Source: Hymenobacter sp. 15J16-1T3B (GTDB lineage Bacteria; Bacteroidota; Bacteroidia; Cytophagales; Hymenobacteraceae). Taken from it: a stretch of DNA of 64,000 nucleotides. This document shows positions 8,700 to 16,016 of the stretch, piece by piece. The notes beneath the pieces are model-generated. The model searched no databases, was not told the DNA's origin, and saw nothing but the letters and a program-made list of their open reading frames with translations. The first letter of the stretch is position 1. Each line of letters begins with the position of its first letter. The stretch covers positions 1-64,000 of the forward strand of contig NZ_JAJFAV010000020.1 of assembly GCF_020711235.1 (NCBI RefSeq). Direction: 5' to 3'. The translations under genes were made by a program, and so were the position numbers.

Positions 8700-9158
8700 T
8701 TAGCGTTTGGTCAGGAGCTGGCTGAGGTAGGCGTCGTAGGCGGCGGGGCCGCCGGGGCGGTAGCCGGTCTTGGCCAGCACCTTGCCCTCGGGCGAGAGCA
8801 GTACCACCAGCGGAAACGAGCCTTCCTGGTTGAGCTGGGCCGCTGCCTGCTCGTTGCGCTTGGTTTGGTCGGCGGGCAGCTTGTTTTTCTTGCTGCGCGG
8901 GAAGTCGAAGCGGGCCAGCACCAGTTTGTCCTGGGCGTAGCGCTGAAACTCGGGCTGGTCAAACACTTCTTGCTTGAGCATGATGCAGGGCTTGCACCAG
9001 TCGGAGCCCGAAAAGACGGCCAACACCGGCTTGTTGGTGGCTTTGGCCTGTTGCAGGGCCGTGGCCAGGTCGGAGTTCCAAGTGACGGCGGCCGGCGTCT
9101 GGGCCTGCACGCCCACGACTGCCAGGAGCAGCAGCAGGCAAAACGAGAGAATACGCAT
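8700..9158 (-). CDS. Periplasmic thioredoxin-fold protein (WCKPC)
   Basis: 152 residues: signal peptide (ending GVQAQ), then a thioredoxin domain with NKPVLAVFSGSDWCKPC, active-site Cys about 55 and 58, and the cis-Pro loop EGSFPLVVLLSPEGKVL. It is probably a thiol:disulfide reductant or a carrier for maturation of exported redox proteins. It is the first gene of the operon thioredoxin, apbE, DUF4266, DUF3570. The 110-bp spacer before it holds two pairs of 11-bp-spaced CTTAA/TTTAA half-sites. Confidence 0.9.
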   Translation of the reverse strand: MRILSFCLLLLLAVVGVQAQTPAAVTWNSDLATALQQAKATNKPVLAVFSGSDWCKPCIMLKQEVFDQPEFQRYAQDKLVLARFDFPRSKKNKLPADQTKRNEQAAAQLNQEGSFPLVVLLSPEGKVLAKTGYRPGGPAAYDAYLSQLLTKR

Positions 9159-9179
9159 GGCGGGAAAAGCAGAGTTAGG

Positions 9180-9195
9180 TTAAAGCCCGGTTAAA
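9180..9195 (-). promoter_or_regulatory. Tandem TTTAA half-sites before the thioredoxin operon
   Basis: On the minus strand TTTAA-N6-TTTAA, inside a repeat of GGCTTTAACC units spaced 11 bp. It has the same geometry as the CTTAA pairs at 9244 and 9962. It lies about 22 bp before the thioredoxin start codon, so it may overlap the core promoter or the leader. Confidence 0.4.
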
Positions 9196-9243
9196 GCCAT
9201 AAACCGTGCTACCCTACGCAGCCGGTTCCGAAACGATGGACTC

Positions 9244-9259
9244 TTAAGCAACTTTTAAG
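9244..9259 (-). promoter_or_regulatory. CTTAA-N6-CTTAA response-regulator box
   Basis: On the minus strand CTTAAAAGTTGCTTAA: two CTTAA half-sites 11 bp apart, one helical turn, as bound by tandem dimers of OmpR/PmrB-type regulators. It lies 86-101 bp upstream of the thioredoxin gene, between it and the Rieske stop. The same box occurs before the response regulator gene at 9962-9977. Confidence 0.6.
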
Positions 9260-9268
9260 AATCGTGGC

Positions 9269-9694
9269 TTAGCCGGTGATGCGCAGTGTGGAGCCGGTCT
9301 GCGTGACGGTGTACTGCTTGAGCGCCCGCGGCGCCGGGCCGCTGAGCACCGCGCCGTCGGCCCCGAACACGGCGTTGTGGCGGGGGCAGACGAAACGGGC
9401 CTGGTTCGGGCTGAAGGTGACCGTAACGCCTTCGTGGGGGCACGGAGCCTGAAACGCTACGTAGCGCCCGTCGGCCGTTTTGGCCACGATGACGGTCCGC
9501 TCGGCGTTGTAGAGGTACCCGACTGCGGCATTGTGGAGGTTGGCGCTGCTGGCCGCGGTCAGGTCCACGGTGAAGTCCACGTTGGCCGCGGCGGGCACCG
9601 GGTCACTGCTGTTGCCGCAGCTGCCCAGGCAGGCGGAGGCCAGCAAGCCGGCGGCGCCCAGGCCAAACAGGTGTAGAAATTCTTTGCGGTCCAT
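9269..9694 (-). CDS. Rieske [2Fe-2S] lipoprotein
   Basis: 141 residues. An N-terminal hydrophobic segment ends in a lipobox-like LLASAC (a second Cys follows in LGSC). The Rieske ligands are CPHEG (C85, H87) and CPRHNAVF (C103, H106), spaced 15 residues, and the domain ends in a short beta segment. The disulfide cysteines of bc1-type Rieske proteins are absent, so this is a simpler ferredoxin-like form. It probably shuttles electrons at the outer face of the inner membrane or in the periplasm. It precedes the ApbE operon in the same direction, but the CTTAA boxes in between suggest that operon has its own promoter. Confidence 0.88.
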   Translation of the reverse strand: MDRKEFLHLFGLGAAGLLASACLGSCGNSSDPVPAAANVDFTVDLTAASSANLHNAAVGYLYNAERTVIVAKTADGRYVAFQAPCPHEGVTVTFSPNQARFVCPRHNAVFGADGAVLSGPAPRALKQYTVTQTGSTLRITG

Positions 9695-10089
9695 GAAAGA
9701 GGAGCTTGCCGGGCAGGTAGAGGGTGAAACAAAAAGAGTCGAGCCCAGCGGCGGGGCCGGCGCGACCAGCCCGTAAGCTACGGCTGGCTGGAGCCGAAAC
9801 CACGGCCAAAACGACCGTCGCCCACCGGACGTCGACTAGCTAGCCGCGTGGTCCGATTGATGTGCCGGTTGCGTCGGGCTATGTCATCGGGCCGCGTTGG
9901 GGCGCGCCGACCGGAACGAGGCGAATAACGCGGCTCCGCACGAAGGCGGGCAGTGCGTCCGCTTAAGATTTGCTTAAAATGCTGCCGCCCCGCCGCTGCG
10001 CAGCATCTTCGCGGGGCAAAGAGCGTTAGGTTCGAGCAAGGGCCGCCGCCCGGCGGCGCGTCCTGCCGTATTTCCTTCTCCCACCCGGT
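9695..10089. other. Divergent promoter region, Rieske gene / two-component pair
   Basis: This 395-bp spacer separates the leftward Rieske gene from the rightward regulator gene. The only clear signal is the CTTAA pair at 9962-9977. Nothing coding is seen. Confidence 0.55.
9962..9977 (+). promoter_or_regulatory. CTTAA-N6-CTTAA box upstream of the response regulator
   Basis: CTTAAGATTTGCTTAA: two half-sites 11 bp apart, 113-128 bp before the regulator start. The identical half-sites and spacing before the thioredoxin operon suggest autoregulation and control of the redox operon by the adjacent two-component system. Confidence 0.6.
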
Positions 10090-10761
10090 ATGCACATTTT
10101 ACTTATCGAGGACGAACCCGGCATTGCCCGGTTTCTCAAGCAGGGCCTGGAAGAAGAAGGCTACGCCGTGGACGTTGCCGACACGGGGCCGGCCGGCCTC
10201 GCCCAGGCCCAGGCCCGCCCCTACGACCTGCTGCTGGTGGACTGGATGCTGCCCGGCCTCACGGGGCTGGAGCTGTGCCGCCAACTGCGCGCCGCCCGCC
10301 ACGCGGAGCCCCTGATTTTCCTGACGGCCAAAGACACCGTGCAGGACACCGTCGCCGGCCTGCAGGCCGGGGCCAACGACTACATCAAGAAGCCCTTCCA
10401 CTTCGACGAGCTGCTGGAGCGCATCCGGGTGCAGCTGCGCCACGCCCCGGCCCCCGGGGCGGCGGAGCGGTTCACGGTGGGCCCCATCGTGCTGGACGTG
10501 GCCACGCACCAGGTGTTTCGCGACGGGCAGGAGGTGGCGCTGACGCAGAAGGAATTTGCCCTGCTGGAGTACCTGCTGCGCCACAAGGGCACGGTGTGCC
10601 GCCGGCAGAGCATCATCGAGCAGGTTTGGGACATTCACTTCGAGTACAACACCGGCGTCATCGACGTGTACATGAACGCGCTGCGCAAGAAGTTGCGCCT
10701 GAGCAAGGAAGACGAGTACCTGCACGCCATCCGCGGCGTCGGCTACGTCGCCCGCGACTAA
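10090..10761 (+). CDS. OmpR/PhoB-family response regulator
   Basis: 223 residues. The receiver domain begins MHILLIEDEPGIARFLKQG with the acidic pair E7-D8. The phosphoacceptor Asp is in LLLVDWMLPGLTG (about residue 51) and the signalling Thr/Lys in FLTAKD. The C-terminal winged helix contains LTQKEFALLEYLLRHKG, VIDVYMNALRKKL and the final IRGVGYVARD. It activates or represses transcription when phosphorylated by the kinase encoded one base downstream. CTTAA boxes before its own gene and before the thioredoxin operon are the likely targets. The inducing signal is unknown; the metal and redox neighbours suggest metal or envelope stress. Confidence 0.93.
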   Translation: MHILLIEDEPGIARFLKQGLEEEGYAVDVADTGPAGLAQAQARPYDLLLVDWMLPGLTGLELCRQLRAARHAEPLIFLTAKDTVQDTVAGLQAGANDYIKKPFHFDELLERIRVQLRHAPAPGAAERFTVGPIVLDVATHQVFRDGQEVALTQKEFALLEYLLRHKGTVCRRQSIIEQVWDIHFEYNTGVIDVYMNALRKKLRLSKEDEYLHAIRGVGYVARD

Positions 10762-10762
10762 C

Positions 10763-12142
10763 ATGGCCCTAACCTTCAAAAACCGCATTGCCCTGCACTA
10801 CGTGCTGGTCACGGCCGCGCTGGTGGCTTTGGCCTACCTGGTGGTGTTCGGGGTGGTGCGCCAGCAGGTGTACGCCGACCTCGACCGGGGCCTGCGGCTG
10901 CAGGCCGCCAGGCACCTGACCGAGCTGTACGTGGCCGGCGACTCGCTGCGCTTTGCCCACAAGGGCGAGTGGGAGGAGCAGGAGCACCAGCAGGTGGACG
11001 TGGCCCCGGTGTTCGTGCAACTCAACGACGCGAAGGGCGGGCTGATGGACCGCTCGCCCAACCTCAAGGCCGACCAACTGCTGTTTCACCTCACCGACGG
11101 CCGCCAGCTGGTGGATGCGGCCCTGCGCGGCCGGGCCATTCGGCAGCTGCAGGCGCCCATCCGGCAGCGGGGGCAACTACGCGGGTACCTGCTCGTGGCC
11201 GTGCCCACCGAGCCGGCCCGGCACGTGCTCGACAGCTTGGGCTCAGTGCTGCTGCTCTCGTTTCCGGTGGTGCTGCTGGCCCTCTACGGCTCGGCTCAGT
11301 GGTTGGCGGGGCGCAGCATCGCGCCCGTCGTGCGCATCACCGCCACCACCAACCGCATCACCCGCGACAACCTCACCGCGCGCATCGGCCTGCCCCCGCG
11401 CCCCGACGAGCTGCACACGCTGGCCACGGCCATCAACGGGCTGCTGGGCCGCGTGGAGCAGGCCGTGGAGCGCGAAAAGCAGTTCACCACCGACGCCTCG
11501 CACGAGCTGCGCACGCCGCTGGCCGTGCTCAAGGGCACGCTGGAAGTGCTGGTGCGCAAGCCCCGCACCCCGGCCGAGTACGTGAGCAGCATTCAGCTCG
11601 GCATCCGGGAAATCGACCGCCTTACCCACCTGGTCGACCAGCTGCTGCTCATGGCCCGCTTCGAGAGCCACGCCAAGGGCCTGAACCGGCAGGAACTGTC
11701 GGTGCTCAGCTCCGTGCACGACGTGCTCTACCGCCACCGCGCCGACCTGGAGGCCAAGCGCATCCGCGTCGACGTGGAAGACGGAGCCGTCACGACCGTC
11801 GTGGCCGATCCGCACCTCGTCGATTTGATTCTGGATAATTTGCTCTCCAACGCCGTGAAGTATTCGCCCGCCGGCTCCACCATCACCGTGACCCTGGCCC
11901 TGGCGGCGGGCCGCTTGCGCTGCGCCATCCGCGACCAGGGCATCGGCATCCGGCCCGAAGACCAAGTCCGCATCTTCGACCCGCTCTACCGGTCCGATGC
12001 CCTGCAGCACAAGCACATCGGCGGCACGGGCCTGGGGCTGAGCATTGTGGCCAAGGCCTGCGCGCTGCTGGGCATCGAGCTGGCGGTGGAAAGTGCGCTG
12101 GGCCAAGGTACGACGTTCACGCTGCTGTTTCCGGCTGCCTAG
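10763..12142 (+). CDS. Membrane sensor histidine kinase
   Basis: 459 residues, one base after the regulator stop, so translated from the same message. Order: membrane helix (about 10-32), periplasmic sensor of about 130 residues, second helix (about 167-187), HAMP region with RSIAPVVRITATTNRIT, then the dimerisation helix with the phospho-His in DASHELRTPLAVLKG. The ATP domain has the N box (LDNLLSNAVKYSP), G1 (DQGIGI), F region (FDPLYRS) and G2 (GGTGLGLSIV). All catalytic motifs are intact. The sensor contains DSLRFAHKGEWEEQEHQQ, rich in His and Glu, which could bind metal; this is inference. Confidence 0.92.
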   Translation: MALTFKNRIALHYVLVTAALVALAYLVVFGVVRQQVYADLDRGLRLQAARHLTELYVAGDSLRFAHKGEWEEQEHQQVDVAPVFVQLNDAKGGLMDRSPNLKADQLLFHLTDGRQLVDAALRGRAIRQLQAPIRQRGQLRGYLLVAVPTEPARHVLDSLGSVLLLSFPVVLLALYGSAQWLAGRSIAPVVRITATTNRITRDNLTARIGLPPRPDELHTLATAINGLLGRVEQAVEREKQFTTDASHELRTPLAVLKGTLEVLVRKPRTPAEYVSSIQLGIREIDRLTHLVDQLLLMARFESHAKGLNRQELSVLSSVHDVLYRHRADLEAKRIRVDVEDGAVTTVVADPHLVDLILDNLLSNAVKYSPAGSTITVTLALAAGRLRCAIRDQGIGIRPEDQVRIFDPLYRSDALQHKHIGGTGLGLSIVAKACALLGIELAVESALGQGTTFTLLFPAA

Positions 12143-12202
12143 GGCTACAAAAAGCCCCGTCTGGTGAGCTGGGGCACTGCGTACGCAGCGTAGCGGGCGG
12201 CC

Positions 12203-12493
12203 GATGACTACAAAATTCGCCTCAACGACAGGCGCAGCGCGGAGGCCAGCGACATAGCGTGCCGCCTGGTGCGGGCCGGGCGCGCGATACTCGTGCGCAT
12301 GCCCCTGCGCGAGCTGGTTCGCCACCTGCCCGCCGAGCAGTTCGTGCAGATTTAGCCCAGCTACTTCGTCGACCTGGACTACCTCGAGCGGCTGGACCCG
12401 GGGCGCAACTTGGTGCAGGTGGGCGAACAGCTGTTGCCCGTGGGCGAAACCTACCACGCCGAGCTGCTGCGCTGCCCGCACACGCCCGGGTAG
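12203..12493 (+). pseudogene. LytTR DNA-binding domain remnant, interrupted by a stop
   Basis: In one frame the translation runs DDYKIRLNDRRSAEAS..., then ILVRMPLRELVRHLPAEQF, a TAG at 12353-12355, then PSYFVDLDYLERLDPGRN and LVQVGEQLLPVGETYHAELL, ending with a stop at 12491. This follows the LytTR domain pattern: basic strand, LxxLexxLPxxxF.R.HxSYxVNLxxI, then [IV]xxGxxxIPIGxxY. The stop replaces the position of the usual R-V-H, and no start codon with a receiver domain precedes it. It is therefore read as a decayed response-regulator end, not a working gene. It directly follows the kinase gene. Confidence 0.6.
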
Positions 12494-13129
12494 GGCGCCC
12501 GATTCGTTGATATTAGCACACGTGCCACGTCCGCTGTGCCGCCCGCCGCCCCGCCGCGGCACGGTACGAATAGGACGGCAGGAGTGGATAAAACGGGGAG
12601 GTTAGCCGCGGCAAGGACCCAGCCCAGCGCGGCTGCACCCGCCGCGCCCGGCAGCTGGGCCCAGCAAAAAGCCCGCAGAACGGCCGGATGAGGCCTAAGG
12701 AGCCGGGAAAGCCAATTTTGCCAGCCGCGCCGCTCGAAGACGGCAATGGTATTTAATACTTGTGCCGCTGGAAGAGGGAGGCACGGGCTGCGGCTGCGTG
12801 CCCGCTCCGGCCGGGGTTGGGGCTTGTGACAAGATCATATAAGGATTGGAGAACGGCGTATACATGCCCCGCCTGCCGCGGCTGTACTTTTGAATCACTC
12901 CCTTCGGCCACGAAGCGGTGACATTCGGCCAGGCTCCGCGGCACGCGCCCGGAGCTGGTAGGGGCGGCGCGCAAGAGTGGGAATCATCGCGCCGCCCCCT
13001 CGGCCGCTACCGTCGCCCGAAGCAAGCCCGCCCGCAATCCAACCACCCGATTGTCGGCCCGCGCCTGGAACCAGCGGCCCCGCGCCCGACCACCCCGGCC
13101 GCGCCGACCCTTACCCCAGCGCCGCCCTG
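12494..13129. other. Intergenic spacer before the pectin locus
   Basis: No convincing gene is present in these 636 bp on either strand. The open frames here lack family motifs and look like chance frames of GC-rich DNA. The segment from about 12810 to 12900 is locally AT-richer (AAGATCATATAAGGATTGG) and is where a promoter for the first pectin gene is most likely. Confidence 0.45.
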
Positions 13130-15910
13130 ATGCACCGGAGTTTCTGGAACACGTTTACTGCCGCTTACCTGCTCGTTGCCGGGCTGTTGCTGACCGCCCC
13201 GGTTTCGGCTGCCCCAACTCCGGCCGCCAAAGGCCCGACCCGCACCCTGATCCTGCCCAAAGGCGCCCACCCGCGCCTGCGCTACGGCGCCGAGCGGCTG
13301 CGCGCCGCCCTGCAACAAGCTGGCTACGCGGCCAGCATCAGCGAGCAGGCCCAGCTCAGCGGCAAGAAAGACCTGATTGTCGTCGGTCGCGCCACCGACG
13401 CGCTGCTGCAGCAAGCCGCCACCGCCTTCCACGCTTCGGCCGCTAAAGCCCCGGGCAAGGAAGGCTTTGTTATTTCCTCGGGCGACAAGAACACCCTGGT
13501 TATCAGCGGCGCCGACAACTCCGGCGCCCTTTACGGCTGCCTGGAGCTGGCCGAGCAGGTGCAGACGCAAGGCAAACTTGCCGACCGGATCAGCCTCGCC
13601 GATCAGCCCGAAATGGTGATGCGCGGGGCCTGCATCGGGGTGCAGAAGCCGACTTACTTGCCCGGGCGCAACGTGTACGAGTATCCCTACACGCCCGAGA
13701 TATTTCCGTGGTTTTACGACAAGCAGCTCTGGGTGCGCTACCTCGACATGCTCGTCGACAACCGCATGAACTCGCTCTACCTCTGGAACGGGCACCCCTT
13801 CGCCTCGCTGGTGCGGCTGAAGGACTACCCCTACGCGCTGGAGGTGGACGAGGCAACTTTTAAGAAGAACGAGGAAATGTTCCGCTTCCTCACCGAGGAG
13901 GCCGACAAGCGCGGCATCTGGGTGATTCAGATGTTCTACAACATCATCGTCTCCAAGCCCTTTGCCGAGCACCACGGCATCAAAACCCAGGACCGCAACC
14001 GGCCCATCGTGCCGCTCATTGCCGACTATACGCGCAAGTCCATTGCCGCTTTCGTGGAGAAATACCCGCACGTGGGCCTGATGGTGGCCCTGGGCGAGGC
14101 CATGGAAGGCGTGGGCCAGGACGACGTGGACTGGTTTACGAAAACCATTATTCCTGGCGTGCAGGACGGCCTTAAGGCCCTGGGTCAGACCGAACAGCCG
14201 CCCATCGTGCTGCGCGCCCACGACACCGACGCGCCGCGCGTCATCAACGCCGCGCTGCCCTTGTACCAGAACCTCTACACCGAGGCCAAATTCAACGGCG
14301 AGGCGCTGACGACGTACACCCCGCGCGGCTCCTGGGCCGAGCTGCACCGCAAGCTGAGCAGCATGAACTCGGTGCACATTCAGAACGTGCACATCCTGGC
14401 CAACCTGGAGCCCTTCCGCTACGGCTCGGCCGATTTTATCCAGAAGTCGGTGCAGGCCATGCACAACATCTACGGCTCCAACGGCCTGCATCTGTACCCG
14501 GAGTCGTCGTACTGGGACTGGCCCTACACGGCCGACAAGGCCCCGCAACGCCTGCTGCAAATCGACCGGGACTGGCTCTGGTACAAGGAGTGGGCCCGCT
14601 ACGCCTGGAAAGCCGACCGCCCGCGCCCGCAGGAAATCGAGTACTGGGGCCGGCAGCTGGGGCAGCAGTTTGGCGGGGGCGTGGCAACTGGCAAACAGGT
14701 GCTGGAAGCCTACGAGGCGGCCGGCGAAATCGAGCCCAAGCTGCTGCGCCGCTACGGCATCACCGACGGCAACCGGCAGACGCTCACGCTCGGCATGCTC
14801 ATGACCCAGCTCATCAACCCGCGCCGCTACGGGCTGTTCACCCTGCTGTATGAGTCGGAAGCGCCAGAAGGCGAAATGATTATCGACTACGCCGAAAAGG
14901 AGGCGAAGGGCCTGCCGCACCTCGGCGAAACCCCGCCCCAGGTGGCCGACGAGGTGGTGGCCCACGGCAAAGCGGCCGTGGCGGCCATCGAGCGGGCCGC
15001 GCCGGGCGTGACGCAAAACCAGGCGGAGTTCGAGCGCGTGAAAAACGACATGTACTGCCAGGACGCCTTGGCCAATTTCTACGCCGACAAGGTGCGCGCC
15101 GCCCTGCAGGTGCTGCGCTACAAGTACACGCGCAACGTGGCCGACCTGGAAGCGGCTGTGCCCTTGCTGGCGCGCAGCGTGCAGCACTGGGAGCGGATGG
15201 TAGCCCTGACCCAGGGCTCTTACCTCTACGCCAACAGCATGCAGACGGCCCAGCGCAAAATCCCGATGCGCGGCGTCGACGGCACTTACAAAACCTGGGC
15301 GGAAATGCTGCCGGTGTACCAAAAGGAGCTGGCCAACCTGCGCCACAACCTCGACTCGCTCAAGCAGGTGCGCCTGCTGCCCGCCAGCCAGAAAACGGCC
15401 CGCCTGACGCCGGCGCCCTTCACGCTGCTGAGTACGGCTCGGACCTACACCGTGGGCGTGGGCAAGACCGTTTTCACCGACACCACCGCCCAGCTCACGG
15501 CTGTCGCGCCGGAGCTGATCGGCCTGCAGGGCATCCAGCTCAGCAAAGCGCGGATGCAGAGCCAGCGCACGGCCCTGGTCTTCAGCACCAAGCAGCCGGT
15601 GAAGCTGCTGGTGGGCTACTTTGGCAGCAAGAATCCGCGCTACCTGCCGGTGCCGACTTTGGAAATCGACGCTTCGGCCAACGACTACGGGCAGGCCGAC
15701 ATCAAAATCAGCAATGCCGCCACAGTGGCCGGCCTGCCGCCCGTGAACGTGCACACCTACTCCTTTAAGCCAGGTACCCACACGCTCAACCTGGGCAAGG
15801 GCGCGGCCCTGCTGCTGGGCTTCGTGCCCGCCGAGGAGCCCATCCGCACCTACAACGCCGGCCTTGGCGTGACGAACAAGGACGGGGAGCTGGACTGGCT
15901 GTTTGAGTAA
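13130..15910 (+). CDS. Large secreted glycosidase-like protein (GH67/GH20-type two-domain layout)
   Basis: 926 residues from ATG 13130 (MHRSFWNTFTAAYLLVAG), chosen because a signal peptide ending PVSAA follows; the open frame extends further upstream without such a signal. Residues about 35-155 form an alpha/beta domain with LIVVGRAT and NTLVISGADNSGALYGCLEL, like the N-terminal domain of alpha-glucuronidases and hexosaminidases. A TIM-barrel-like region follows: QLWVRYLDMLVDNRMNSLYL, EADKRGIWVIQMFYNI, GLMVALGEAMEG and LYPESSYWDW. A helical region and a beta-rich C-terminus close the protein. It probably removes a uronic acid or other substituent from pectin fragments in the periplasm, but I do not recognise a characterised close relative. 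It is the first gene of the locus. Confidence 0.55.
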   Translation: MHRSFWNTFTAAYLLVAGLLLTAPVSAAPTPAAKGPTRTLILPKGAHPRLRYGAERLRAALQQAGYAASISEQAQLSGKKDLIVVGRATDALLQQAATAFHASAAKAPGKEGFVISSGDKNTLVISGADNSGALYGCLELAEQVQTQGKLADRISLADQPEMVMRGACIGVQKPTYLPGRNVYEYPYTPEIFPWFYDKQLWVRYLDMLVDNRMNSLYLWNGHPFASLVRLKDYPYALEVDEATFKKNEEMFRFLTEEADKRGIWVIQMFYNIIVSKPFAEHHGIKTQDRNRPIVPLIADYTRKSIAAFVEKYPHVGLMVALGEAMEGVGQDDVDWFTKTIIPGVQDGLKALGQTEQPPIVLRAHDTDAPRVINAALPLYQNLYTEAKFNGEALTTYTPRGSWAELHRKLSSMNSVHIQNVHILANLEPFRYGSADFIQKSVQAMHNIYGSNGLHLYPESSYWDWPYTADKAPQRLLQIDRDWLWYKEWARYAWKADRPRPQEIEYWGRQLGQQFGGGVATGKQVLEAYEAAGEIEPKLLRRYGITDGNRQTLTLGMLMTQLINPRRYGLFTLLYESEAPEGEMIIDYAEKEAKGLPHLGETPPQVADEVVAHGKAAVAAIERAAPGVTQNQAEFERVKNDMYCQDALANFYADKVRAALQVLRYKYTRNVADLEAAVPLLARSVQHWERMVALTQGSYLYANSMQTAQRKIPMRGVDGTYKTWAEMLPVYQKELANLRHNLDSLKQVRLLPASQKTARLTPAPFTLLSTARTYTVGVGKTVFTDTTAQLTAVAPELIGLQGIQLSKARMQSQRTALVFSTKQPVKLLVGYFGSKNPRYLPVPTLEIDASANDYGQADIKISNAATVAGLPPVNVHTYSFKPGTHTLNLGKGAALLLGFVPAEEPIRTYNAGLGVTNKDGELDWLFE

Positions 15911-16016
15911 TCTTGGGGGACGAGTAACACGTGACAAGTTGTTGCCTCTGCGTCCGCTGCGGGCTCAAGTCGTTTGTCCGCACCGTCTGCCCGCTTCTGA
16001 ATTCGAATCCACCCGC

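Noticed and set aside
12141-12155. Terminator after the histidine kinase (GGGCT / AGCCC)
   Set aside because: The stem is only five pairs and no T-run follows, so it is too weak to call.
12695-12898. Small minus-strand protein of 67 codons before the pectin locus
   Set aside because: Only a chance frame; no signal peptide, motif or conserved composition, and it lies in a spacer likely to hold a promoter.
13007-15937. Open frame of 976 codons on the minus strand
   Set aside because: It is the antisense shadow of the GH67-like gene, with the His/Val/Gly/Gln/Arg-rich content typical of such frames in GC-rich DNA and no family motif.
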